From: JAZKJD01 sp040384585
GTDB taxonomy: Bacteria > Pseudomonadota > Gammaproteobacteria > Diplorickettsiales > Diplorickettsiaceae
DNA length: 64,000 bases
Direction: 5' to 3'
Assembly: GCA_040384585.1 (NCBI GenBank)
Contig: JAZKJD010000016.1
Location: 1-64,000 of the forward strand
Under the pieces are notes generated by a model, which made no database searches, had not been told where the DNA came from, and worked only from the letters and a program-made list of their open reading frames with translations. How positions within the stretch are numbered: the first letter of the stretch is position 1; every line of letters begins with the position of its first letter. Shown here one piece after another: positions 36,551 to 44,295 of this stretch. The position numbers were made by a program, and so were the translations under genes.

Positions 36551-36590
36551 ATTATATGAAATAATTATTAATTTAAACTTAAACTTTTAA
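36551..36590 (-). promoter_or_regulatory. Candidate promoter of the cyclase gene
   Basis: Read on the minus strand, a TATAAT hexamer (36551-36556) is preceded by an A/T-rich stretch with repeated TTTAA motifs (AGTTTAAGTTTAAATTAA). The repeats could be a -35 region or an activator site. It lies about 145 bases upstream of the ATG. The call rests on consensus alone. Confidence 0.3.
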
Positions 36591-36610
36591 TAGTTATAAA
36601 TCTTTGCCTT

Positions 36611-36820
36611 TGCACACTACAAAAAATGTATTAGGATGAAGTAAGCTATTGAAAAGACAGTTAATTTTTGGTTGAAGCGATAGTAAAGCATTTTTCGTCA
36701 TTGCGAGCGCGAAGCGCGCGGCAATCGGGTGAAACGCTTCATTTTTTCTGGATGGCCACGGCCTCACTAACGTTTCGGCCTCGCCATGACGGACTATTTT
36801 TATTTTTTGTAGCGTGCAGA
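36611..36820. repeat. R6 element flanked by a 13-base direct repeat
   Basis: Terminal inverted repeats TGCACACTACAAAAAAT and ATTTTTTGTAGCGTGCA (one mismatch) enclose about 210 bases. AATCTTTGCCTTT occurs on both sides (36599-36611 and 36822-36834). The interior contains GTCATTGCGAGCGCGAAGCGCG, a palindromic repeat type common in bacterial genomes. The 636-base gap 36401-37036 holds this element, the candidate cyclase promoter and no credible gene. A 71-codon frame across it is an artefact of the repeat. Confidence 0.7.
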
Positions 36821-37036
36821 GAATCTTTGCCTTTATATAGTTTTTATCGGGATTTTAATCGCTATTCTCCTGATCACCCGTAATATCCCATGGAAAGTGC
36901 ATTAAAATTTAATGCGTTTAGAGGGTGCCTTCATGTAGCGAGGATACGTTAGAAAACATTGTTCGAGTATCGAAACGGCCGGGGCCTACGTTACGTCTTG
37001 CTCTATTGCGTCTTGTCTTGAAGCAAAATTGCTAAT

Positions 37037-37825
37037 TCATAGGCTGCCTTTTTCTTTACTATAAATAAATGCTCTTTGTAAGCCTTGTAACACTAAATCT
37101 GGAATGATCTCATCAAACAAACCCTTTCCTTCATAGAGCTGCGAAAAGCCACCTGTACCAATCACTTTTGCAGATTCCCCTGGAAAAATTTCTTTTTTAA
37201 AACCTAAAATAAGTTCTTTTAATGCACCCAAATGTCCGTAATAAAGACCGCTTTGAATGCTTTCTCGAGTAGTTCTGCCCATATAAGCAGTCGGAACTTC
37301 TATATCAACCGCCATTAACTTAGCTGTGTTATTTTTTAAAGCCTCCATACAAAGTCGCATACCGGGCAAGATAGCTCCGCCCAAATAATCAGAGTTTTTA
37401 GTAATGGCACAGAGTGTCGTCGCTGTCCCAAGATCAACCACAATAAGAGGATTTTCAGGGAAAGCAGCAATTGCACCAATCGCATTGGCAATTCGATCAG
37501 CTCCAACTTCATTAGGATTTTTACATCGAATATTTAAACCTGTTTTAACGCCGGGTCGCAACAAGAAGTAAGTCGCTGTCTTAAAATACTGAGAAAAACA
37601 GTGTCTCAAGGTATAATCATAATTCGGTACAACGGACGACAAGGCGATTGCTTTAATTTCCGAAGGATTGAGATCATGAAACTCATGCATATTAATTAAA
37701 AAAATACCAAACTGATCGGCAGTCCCTAATAAAGGGGTAGCATAGCGAAACCGAAGAATGAGCTTATTTTTAGAAAAAATACCACCTAAGAGATGGGTAT
37801 TGCCTACATCTAAACATAACAACAT
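37037..37825 (-). CDS. coaX: Type III pantothenate kinase
   Basis: Phosphorylates pantothenate, the first step of coenzyme A synthesis. The ATG at 37825 begins MLLCLDVGNTH and follows a GAGAAGG ribosome binding site, so I use it instead of the upstream TTG; this gives 262 residues. ASKHA-fold motifs are present: the phosphate loop DVGNTHLLGG, ADRIANAIGA, VDLGTATTL and GTGGF near the C-terminus. Length is normal for CoaX. It is divergent from hisC with no birA next to it, the neighbour seen in many bacteria. Confidence 0.93.
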   Translation of the reverse strand: MLLCLDVGNTHLLGGIFSKNKLILRFRYATPLLGTADQFGIFLINMHEFHDLNPSEIKAIALSSVVPNYDYTLRHCFSQYFKTATYFLLRPGVKTGLNIRCKNPNEVGADRIANAIGAIAAFPENPLIVVDLGTATTLCAITKNSDYLGGAILPGMRLCMEALKNNTAKLMAVDIEVPTAYMGRTTRESIQSGLYYGHLGALKELILGFKKEIFPGESAKVIGTGGFSQLYEGKGLFDEIIPDLVLQGLQRAFIYSKEKGSL

Positions 37826-37906
37826 AGTTGACCTTCTCAATAATGAACCTTATTTTACTACTAAAAAATCCTATAGGGGATAAAAAAGTTAAAATGGCCC
37901 TGCCCT

Positions 37907-39016
37907 ATGCATAAAACCGCGCCTTATACAGAGCTTATCAAACTGGATCATAATGAGAATCCTTTAGGCGCAAGCCCACTGGCAATAGCCGCCGCGAAGA
38001 AAGCTTTATCAGCTTGCCATCGCTATCCGGATGGCGAAGAATCTATCCTCAAAGCAAGCTTAGCATCACATCTAGGAGTACTTTCACAAACCATCACACT
38101 AGGTAATGGTTCAGAAAGCTTATTAGAGCTAATAGCAAAGACTTATTTAACTTCGAAAAATTCCGCTGTACTACCCAAATATTCTTTTACGGGAATCGCA
38201 AAAATTATCAAAAATACCGGCGCGCAACTCCGAATTGTCACTAACACTTATGAATGCACAACAGCCTCAGAAATTTTACTAGCCATTAATGCCTCTACAA
38301 AAATAATTTTTATTGTAAACCCAAATAACCCTACTGGAACCTATATCAATAACCATGAGCTAAGCTATTTATTAAATAAACTACCAACAGATATGCTCAT
38401 TCTTATCGATGAAGCTTATGCCGAGTATATTGAAATTCCTGATTATCCTAACACGATAAAATTGATTTCAAATCATCCTAATTTGATTATCAGTAGAACC
38501 TTTTCTAAATTCTACGGACTAGCAGGATTACGTTTAGGTTATATGATTAGCCATCCTCAGATTGCAAGCAATTTACAGCGTAACCGTTTGCCTTTTACTA
38601 TTAACTCTATCGCTTTAGCCGCCTCCCAAGCAGCCCTTTGCGATCACCAGCATGCAAAGTTAAGTCGCGTAGTAAACCGAGAAGGACGTAGTCAACTCAG
38701 TCAAGGCTTAAAAAAATTATCACTTACTGTTCTGCCTTCCTACACTAATTTTGTATGTGTGGATCTAAAACAAAGGAGTTTGCCTCTTTATAAACAACTA
38801 TTAAAAAATCGGATAAAAGTACGACCCCTGTATGATTATGGGATGCCTAATCATTTGCGCATTTCTATTGGCTTAGAAGAGCAAAATCAATGCCTCTTAG
38901 AAGCCCTTGATAAAATTCTATACTCAAAGCAATTGGGTCGGCAAGGCGAAGCAAAAGGAAAGCACTTGAAAATGCGATCTCGCATTTTCAAGTGCAATGG
39001 GTATATATCTAAATAA
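37907..39016 (+). CDS. hisC: Histidinol-phosphate aminotransferase family protein
   Basis: PLP-dependent fold type I aminotransferase of 369 residues. It opens with LDHNENPLG, has FIVNPNNPTGTY, the PLP-binding Asp in LIDEAYAEY and the Schiff-base Lys in SRTFSKFYGLAGLRLGY. The best match is HisC, which makes histidinol phosphate from imidazole-acetol phosphate. No other his biosynthesis gene lies in the window, so it could instead serve aromatic amino-acid transamination. The last about 25 residues (after ILYSKQLG) are encoded by an R1 fragment, extending the protein beyond its normal end. The enzyme family is certain; the substrate is less so. Confidence 0.82.
   Translation: MHKTAPYTELIKLDHNENPLGASPLAIAAAKKALSACHRYPDGEESILKASLASHLGVLSQTITLGNGSESLLELIAKTYLTSKNSAVLPKYSFTGIAKIIKNTGAQLRIVTNTYECTTASEILLAINASTKIIFIVNPNNPTGTYINNHELSYLLNKLPTDMLILIDEAYAEYIEIPDYPNTIKLISNHPNLIISRTFSKFYGLAGLRLGYMISHPQIASNLQRNRLPFTINSIALAASQAALCDHQHAKLSRVVNREGRSQLSQGLKKLSLTVLPSYTNFVCVDLKQRSLPLYKQLLKNRIKVRPLYDYGMPNHLRISIGLEEQNQCLLEALDKILYSKQLGRQGEAKGKHLKMRSRIFKCNGYISK
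38955..39008 (-). repeat. R1 fragment fused to the end of hisC
   Basis: The 32-base R1 hairpin (CACTTGAAAATGCG and CGCATTTTCAAGTG arms) plus the CAATGGGTATATA end. It is read as the C-terminus of the HisC frame, and the stop (39014-39016) lies just beyond it. Confidence 0.85.
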
Positions 39017-39101
39017 TCTCTAGTAAAAGGCTATCTAGTCTACATTTTTTCCTTTAGACTGGCCGGAAAAAGCTAAGATAGCCTTATAAAGGAAAAAAAC
39101 A

Positions 39102-39662
39102 ATGATGGGCCTTACCCTATTTCTCCGAGAAGCAATAATACATCCCTCCCGTGTGGGGGCGTTATTTCCTAGTTCTAAGAGGCTAGCAAGCGATTTAGCA
39201 GAACAAATTCCTGCTAATAACCCACCAGGTCTCGTTATTGAACTGGGTGCTGGAACGGGTGCTATTACTGCTGCTTTATTACATCAGAAAAGCCCTCAGT
39301 ATGAGTTAATTATCATTGAGCGATCCGCTAAATTAGCTAGACATCTTACCCAACGTTTTCCAGATTTAACCATTATTCAAGGCGATGCACGTCAATTGCT
39401 TCAATTACTCGATAGCTACGCCGCTGTCCCTATTCAAGCTATTGTGTCTAGTTTACCCTTGCGCTCTTTACAGCCGGATATTGTTCAAACAATAGGCGAA
39501 GAAATTAGTCACATTTTAAAAAAGGGAGGCTTATTTATACAGTATACTTACAGCCTTTGGGGAAAAGCATTAGCGCCTTCTCAACATTTAAAACTGATAC
39601 ATCGCCAATGGGTATGGCAAAATTTACCTCCTGCCCGCATCGATGTTTTTTGCCGCGAATGA
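39102..39662 (+). CDS. Class I SAM-dependent methyltransferase, phospholipid N-methyltransferase-like
   Basis: A 186-residue methyltransferase. Residues from about 40 carry the SAM-binding motif I VIELGAGTGAITAAL, followed by an acidic motif II (IIIERSAKL) and a motif with GDARQLL. The opening FLREAIIHPSRVGALFPSSKRLA is characteristic of the PmtA-like phospholipid N-methyltransferase group, related to rRNA dimethylases. Phosphatidylethanolamine methylation is therefore a fair guess but not shown. A GGA ribosome binding site precedes ATGATG. The stop overlaps the rsmJ start (ATGA). An AAGGCTATCT/AGATAGCCTT inverted repeat lies just upstream (about 39026-39084). Confidence 0.78.
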   Translation: MMGLTLFLREAIIHPSRVGALFPSSKRLASDLAEQIPANNPPGLVIELGAGTGAITAALLHQKSPQYELIIIERSAKLARHLTQRFPDLTIIQGDARQLLQLLDSYAAVPIQAIVSSLPLRSLQPDIVQTIGEEISHILKKGGLFIQYTYSLWGKALAPSQHLKLIHRQWVWQNLPPARIDVFCRE

Positions 39663-40432
39663 CACGTTCACAGATTGCAGTTACCAGTACTGAACTTCAT
39701 TTTCAGCAAGCTGCACAACACTTAGCGAAACAACTGACTCTTCCTCATATCAACATTTCTAAACAAGAGAATTACGATTTCATTTTAGTACTTACTCAAG
39801 CAGGGCTCATTCTACAACATACTAAAAAAAAAGGTTTAGGGAACTTACAAATTGACTTCGTAACAGGGAAACTAGGATATCGCTTACAGCATCTTCGTGA
39901 ACAAAAACAATTACTTGCCAAAGCAATAGGATTCAAGCCCCACGCAAAGACAAGTGTTTTAGATCTGACAGCTGGATTAGGCAATGATGGCTTTGTCTTA
40001 GCCCAATTAGGGTACTCAGTAACTCTATTAGAACGATCAGCTGTTATCGCCGCTTTGCTAAAAGATGGATTATATCGTGCATTACGCTACGAAAAGTATT
40101 CTCATATCGACATACAGCTTATTCATATAGATGCGATTATTTATTTGAAACAAATAATACAATCCGAAGAATTCCCTCACGTTATCTATTTAGATCCTAT
40201 GTATCCGCATTCAAATAAATCAGCCTTAGTGAAAAAAGAAATGCGTTTTCTTCGAGAAATTGTTGGGCACGATACCGACACAGAGATATTGTTACCGCCA
40301 GCAATCACTTGTGCACAGCAGCGTGTTGTCGTAAAAAGGCCACGTTTAGCAAGCTATTTAGGAAAATTAAAACCACAGCATAGTATTTACGGCAAGCAAC
40401 TTCGTTTTGATGTCTATACCACTCGTACTTGA
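39659..40432 (+). CDS. rsmJ: 16S rRNA (guanine-1516-N2)-methyltransferase
   Basis: Methylates G1516 of 16S rRNA. The frame is open upstream into the preceding gene, but the ATG at 39659 overlaps that gene's stop by 4 bases and gives 257 residues (E. coli 250). Features: GLGNLQIDFVTGKLGYR, motif I VLDLTAGLGNDGFVLA, LLERSAVIAALLKDGL and the catalytic-type motif YLDPMYPH. All are RsmJ signatures. The final codons (TRT) come from CTCGTACTTGA, which resembles an R1 end. The stop lies 19 bases inside the convergent 787-residue membrane protein gene. Confidence 0.92.
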   Translation: MTRSQIAVTSTELHFQQAAQHLAKQLTLPHINISKQENYDFILVLTQAGLILQHTKKKGLGNLQIDFVTGKLGYRLQHLREQKQLLAKAIGFKPHAKTSVLDLTAGLGNDGFVLAQLGYSVTLLERSAVIAALLKDGLYRALRYEKYSHIDIQLIHIDAIIYLKQIIQSEEFPHVIYLDPMYPHSNKSALVKKEMRFLREIVGHDTDTEILLPPAITCAQQRVVVKRPRLASYLGKLKPQHSIYGKQLRFDVYTTRT

Positions 40433-42777
40433 AGCAGTGCTTGGTCTCTAGATTCTTGAAATTTAGTGTCTAATACTGGAGCGCTAGCCACCCTACCTCT
40501 AGTAAATAATGCATCTCCATTCAATGGAAGACACTTAGCATGAAGTATTTGATGCTTAGCTTCTTTCTCCCTATCATCATCGCTAGATGATGATTCGTTA
40601 GAAATTTTCACTATTTCATTCGGTGGAAAATTGACGACTATCCTTGGAGGCTGTACTGTCTGGCTAAAACTAAAACTTGAAATCAAGTCTATTCCATTTC
40701 TTCGATTTTTCTCAAGGGAAATAGTCTCCTCCCATGTTTCTCTTTGAGTATCACTTCTATTTAAAGAGGGTTCCGAACTATAAACACCACCTATCAATCT
40801 ATGCTGTTTACTTAAGGTGTTAAGAAACAACTCTTTTTCCCTCATCCTAGCACAATTGTCAACACACCCTGGTTGATCTTGAAAAGATTTATCTGTTTTT
40901 GTCATCAATTGAGACTGACATAGATGGTCAACAACATTTTCTGCTTGTTGAAATTGACTCGCAACGTTATAGGCATGGTAGTACCATATTGCAAAAACTA
41001 ATGCGAAAATGACTATCAGCGGGATTGAAATAGGTGCAATTAGAGTAGAGGGAATAACTACAAAAGCAGCAATACTCCCCCAGATAACTAGGCGGAAAAC
41101 TAAACTACCTGTTCCTAGACGCTTAGTAACAACCAAAGCTCGATTTAAGAACTTTTTTGTGCGTGTCCATAAAGGTTGTTCTATGTTATAACGTCGAAGG
41201 CATCGGTCATACTGATACAGTGTATTGGTTTGCGTATTTGCATTCTCACCCTTAGATTCTTGTATTTTATTACTTAATACATTGACTTTATTTTCTAAAT
41301 TTTTATATTCTTCTTCCTGCTTTTTAACTGCTTTAATAGCGGAATAAATAGCATTACCTATCCCTAATACCAGAGTAACAGCGGCTATTACCATAAAGAT
41401 TATTGCAAAAACTGCAGGTGCACCAGGACCTGTTACTGAAACACCTATAGCAAGCCCCGCGATTAACCTGAACAAATCATTAAATAACCAGATAGCAAAA
41501 AAAGGAAAAAAACAACCCTCAACAAACCCTTGAACCATAGCATGTGCTTTACTAAAATGACGTCTAGCAAGCACTTTGTCTATATCTTGTTTTAATTGTG
41601 ATTTTCCAAAATTGACTAAGGAAATTTCTCCTTGAATTTTTATAAAAGTTTCACGCTTAATTAACTCAATACTATTTTTTTCAACAATTTCTTCTTTCTG
41701 TTTTGTCATGTCAATTAAAATTTCAGAATTGTCATTTCCATCACGCGAAGCCTTTCCAAAATTATAGCTAATGGCAACCAATCGAATAACAAGAAAAATT
41801 AATGCACATGCTAATGGAGGAACCGTTATACCAACAACCACGCCGACTGGAGCAAAATAAAAAACAAACATGAGTAGCCAATAGATAAAACTGGCATGAC
41901 CTATAGCGCCTAAAACTGAACGCGTAAAACTTGGCTTTTCTTTATGGACTAACTGGTTGACAGTCGTATCTATCGATTGGGTTTGCTCTTTCTTAAAAAG
42001 CGCTTGCGAATAGATACTTGTAAATTGAATAGAATAACACCCTGGCTTACGTTCAAATCTATTATATTTGCTAGCATCAAAAGATCTTTTATTTAAAAAA
42101 CTGACTAGCTTATTTATGAGCTCCTTAAAAATCTCCTTAAGTACTTCTTCTTCAGTATTTCCTTCTGATTTTTTTTCCTTCAGAAAATCCTTTAAGCGAT
42201 TAAGTTCTTTTCGCTTATCCCCCCAACAAAAAACTTGGCGCCTCCATTGTACAAATTTAGAAACATCAGGAGAGTAAAAATGAGCCGCGCTACTTAAAAT
42301 ACTATAAGTAAGCATATCTTCTTCACCCATAAGCTTCAGAATTTTTTCTCTATTTTTAGACTGATATAAACGTCTAAAATAAAAAAAATGGCTATTTTTT
42401 TCACGATTGCGAAGCTTCCGATAAGCTGATACATAAGCCCCTATAGATAAAGCAAGAACTCCTAGTCCAATCAGCCCAGCGTGCCATGCGCTCGCATACT
42501 CACTCGCATTAATATCATTATAAAGTTTACGACCCATTTTATACTCTTCAATTTCCTGAAAACTAGCAGACGGGCCAGGTGGGTTAAGCATGACATCAAA
42601 CACATCTAAATTAGCTCCTGGGGTAGCAAGAAATTCGTCTAGTGGATAAATATAATCCCCCAGTACCTGTTCTACCACATCCTCTTGCTGTATCGGTTTT
42701 TCAGAAAGTGCTGAGATAAGTATTTTCTTAGTCAATAAGTTTTTAGCTGGAGACAAATTAGGAGTAGAATTACGCAT
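40414..42777 (-). CDS. Large multi-pass membrane protein of unknown function, candidate effector
   Basis: A 787-residue protein that I do not recognise. It has no cleavable signal peptide. Hydrophobic segments lie near 105-123, 292-340 (two or three helices), 435-490 (two) and 580-625 (two), separated by charged cytosolic-type stretches. A coiled-coil-like segment (about 490-520, rich in Lys, Glu and Asn) follows the third block. The C-terminal 150 residues are hydrophilic, with a Ser/Asp run (SSSSDDDR). Large hydrophobic proteins without homologues are frequent among effectors of Legionellales, but that is only an analogy. Its 3' end overlaps rsmJ by 19 bases on the other strand. Confidence 0.7.
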   Translation of the reverse strand: MRNSTPNLSPAKNLLTKKILISALSEKPIQQEDVVEQVLGDYIYPLDEFLATPGANLDVFDVMLNPPGPSASFQEIEEYKMGRKLYNDINASEYASAWHAGLIGLGVLALSIGAYVSAYRKLRNREKNSHFFYFRRLYQSKNREKILKLMGEEDMLTYSILSSAAHFYSPDVSKFVQWRRQVFCWGDKRKELNRLKDFLKEKKSEGNTEEEVLKEIFKELINKLVSFLNKRSFDASKYNRFERKPGCYSIQFTSIYSQALFKKEQTQSIDTTVNQLVHKEKPSFTRSVLGAIGHASFIYWLLMFVFYFAPVGVVVGITVPPLACALIFLVIRLVAISYNFGKASRDGNDNSEILIDMTKQKEEIVEKNSIELIKRETFIKIQGEISLVNFGKSQLKQDIDKVLARRHFSKAHAMVQGFVEGCFFPFFAIWLFNDLFRLIAGLAIGVSVTGPGAPAVFAIIFMVIAAVTLVLGIGNAIYSAIKAVKKQEEEYKNLENKVNVLSNKIQESKGENANTQTNTLYQYDRCLRRYNIEQPLWTRTKKFLNRALVVTKRLGTGSLVFRLVIWGSIAAFVVIPSTLIAPISIPLIVIFALVFAIWYYHAYNVASQFQQAENVVDHLCQSQLMTKTDKSFQDQPGCVDNCARMREKELFLNTLSKQHRLIGGVYSSEPSLNRSDTQRETWEETISLEKNRRNGIDLISSFSFSQTVQPPRIVVNFPPNEIVKISNESSSSDDDREKEAKHQILHAKCLPLNGDALFTRGRVASAPVLDTKFQESRDQALLQVRVV

Positions 42778-42793
42778 GGAAAGCGTTCCTTAG

Positions 42794-42851
42794 TTAAGTT
42801 CTGTCCATAAAGTACGTCGGCATCTGCTACGTTAGAGACAGAATCTATGCC
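42794..42851. repeat. R2 internally deleted copy
   Basis: Left end TTAAGTTCTGTCC, a short core CGGCATCTGCTACGTTAGAGACAGA and nothing between. It lies in the promoter region of the large membrane protein. The 642-base gap 42778-43419 also holds a full R2, an R1 copy and an A/T-rich stretch (42855-42990) in which I see no gene. Confidence 0.6.
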
Positions 42852-42998
42852 TTGATGAAAAAATCGTTAATTTTTATCTACAATACTTTCTTTACATTAA
42901 ATTATATTAATTATATATGAATATCTAATAAAAAATATAATATGGAGGTTAAGAAATTAACGATTTTTCTAATAAGGCAATTAAATTAATCTATAGCC

Positions 42999-43145
42999 TT
43001 AGGTTCTGTCTCTAAAGTTATGATTGTCGTCATCCGCAAGGCGAAAACAGCGAAAAAAACGGAGTTTACACAACGTAAATGAGTATTTTTGAGCTGTTTT
43101 TAACGCAGCAGATGGCGACAAGGGAACTTTAGAGACAGAACCTAA
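42999..43145. repeat. R2 full copy with perfect 20-base terminal inverted repeats
   Basis: 147 bases bounded by TTAGGTTCTGTCTCTAAAGT and its exact reverse complement ACTTTAGAGACAGAACCTAA. The interior has no open frame. This is the intact reference for the R2 family and looks like a miniature inverted-repeat element mobilised by a transposase elsewhere. Confidence 0.9.
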
Positions 43146-43197
43146 CACGTAGATTCGGACGGTGAAGGGCTGACAAAATTGCATTTTCAAGTACTAG

Positions 43198-43396
43198 CGG
43201 TATATACCCATTGCACTTGAAGATACGAATTTGCATCTTCAAGTACTTTCTTTGCGCGATGGGGATTTTCAAGGGGAGAATCGCGATTCTCCCCTTGAAT
43301 GGCGGTGCAAAAGCTTGGCTTTTGCCCGTCATGTAAACGGGTATACCGCTCGCTGTGATGTAAAAAGATTCGCATCTTCAGGTACGAGCGGTATAG
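43198..43396 (+). repeat. R1 full copy upstream of dam
   Basis: Contains the TATACCCATTGCACTTGAAG opening, the GGGGATTTTCAAGGGG stem and the GAGCGGTATA end. A stray R1 end (GCATTTTCAAGTACTAGCGG) lies directly before it at about 43180-43200, so two copies may have recombined. Confidence 0.87.
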
Positions 43397-43419
43397 AGCA
43401 GCGCGCTATACTAGTCATA

Positions 43420-44247
43420 ATGAAACTTCAAAAGATGAAAGCTTATATGCGATCCTTCCTAAAATGGGCTGGAAATAAATATCGAATTATTGAACAAATA
43501 AGGGCTTGTTTACCGCAAGCAGAACGCTTAATTGAACCTTTTATTGGTTCCGCAACTGTCTTTCTTAATACACGTTATTCATCTTACCTATTAGCTGATA
43601 GCAATCGTGATCTCATTCAACTTTATCAATATCTACAACAGGAAGGCCAATCTTTTATCAATTATTGCCGTCTATTTTTCCATCCTTACTTTAATAATGC
43701 AGAAGAATTTTACCGTTTGCGGCATTTGTTTAATGTCAGCAAAGAGCAGCGCATCAGAGCAGCTTTAATGCTCTATTTAAATAAGCATTGTTTTAATGGA
43801 TTAGCACGATTCAATCGCAAAGGGGAATTTAATACCCCATTTAGTCGCTATAAAGCACCTTACTTTCCTGAAAAAGAAATGCAATTTTTCTTTCAACACG
43901 CTAAAGATGCAAAAATTATTCATGCTGATTTTATCAATACCTTAGCTTTAGCTAAACGGGGAGACGTTGTTTACTGTGATCCTCCTTATGTAGGTTTATC
44001 TAAGACAGCTAATTTTAACCAATATACAGCAGATGGATTCAGCCATGTGCAACAGATTAGTTTAGCAAGTACTGCAAAAAATTTAGCTGGCCAAGGAATC
44101 ACCGTCATTATATCTAACCATGATACTAAATTTACCAGGAATATTTATCAGGGCGCAGCTATCCTTCCCTTATCCGTGCAACGCAACATTAGCAGTAAAG
44201 GATCTAGCCGAGAGAAAGTTGCAGAAATACTCGCTATTTTTCAATAA
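43420..44247 (+). CDS. dam: DNA adenine methyltransferase (Dam)
   Basis: Methylates adenine in GATC, supporting mismatch repair and replication control. The frame is open upstream into R1, so the start is uncertain: ATG at 43420, 43435 or 43447. The last best matches E. coli Dam in distance to FLKWAGNKYR; 43420 gives 275 residues (E. coli 278). Motifs: the SAM-binding FLKWAGNKY, FIGSATVFLN, the catalytic DPPYVG and ISNHDT. RGEFN-type target contacts (KGEFNTPFSRYK) are also present. No restriction partner is adjacent. Confidence 0.92.
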   Translation: MKLQKMKAYMRSFLKWAGNKYRIIEQIRACLPQAERLIEPFIGSATVFLNTRYSSYLLADSNRDLIQLYQYLQQEGQSFINYCRLFFHPYFNNAEEFYRLRHLFNVSKEQRIRAALMLYLNKHCFNGLARFNRKGEFNTPFSRYKAPYFPEKEMQFFFQHAKDAKIIHADFINTLALAKRGDVVYCDPPYVGLSKTANFNQYTADGFSHVQQISLASTAKNLAGQGITVIISNHDTKFTRNIYQGAAILPLSVQRNISSKGSSREKVAEILAIFQ

Positions 44248-44295
44248 CTCCACTCATGTTCGCTGAAATTATAGAAATCAAACAAAAGACAAAGA

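Noticed and set aside
36668..36883. 71-codon frame with HDGLFLFFVACRESL
   Set aside because: Lies almost wholly inside the R6 element and its GTCATTGCGAGCG interior; such frames recur wherever this repeat occurs.
36900..37020. Possible R5-like fragment (TTCGAGTATCGAAACGG)
   Set aside because: Only a short match to R5 is visible, too little to call a copy.
39026..39084. AAGGCTATCT/AGATAGCCTT inverted repeat as a terminator of hisC
   Set aside because: The loop is long (over 30 bases) and no U-run follows the stem, so I mention it only in the neighbouring gene entry.
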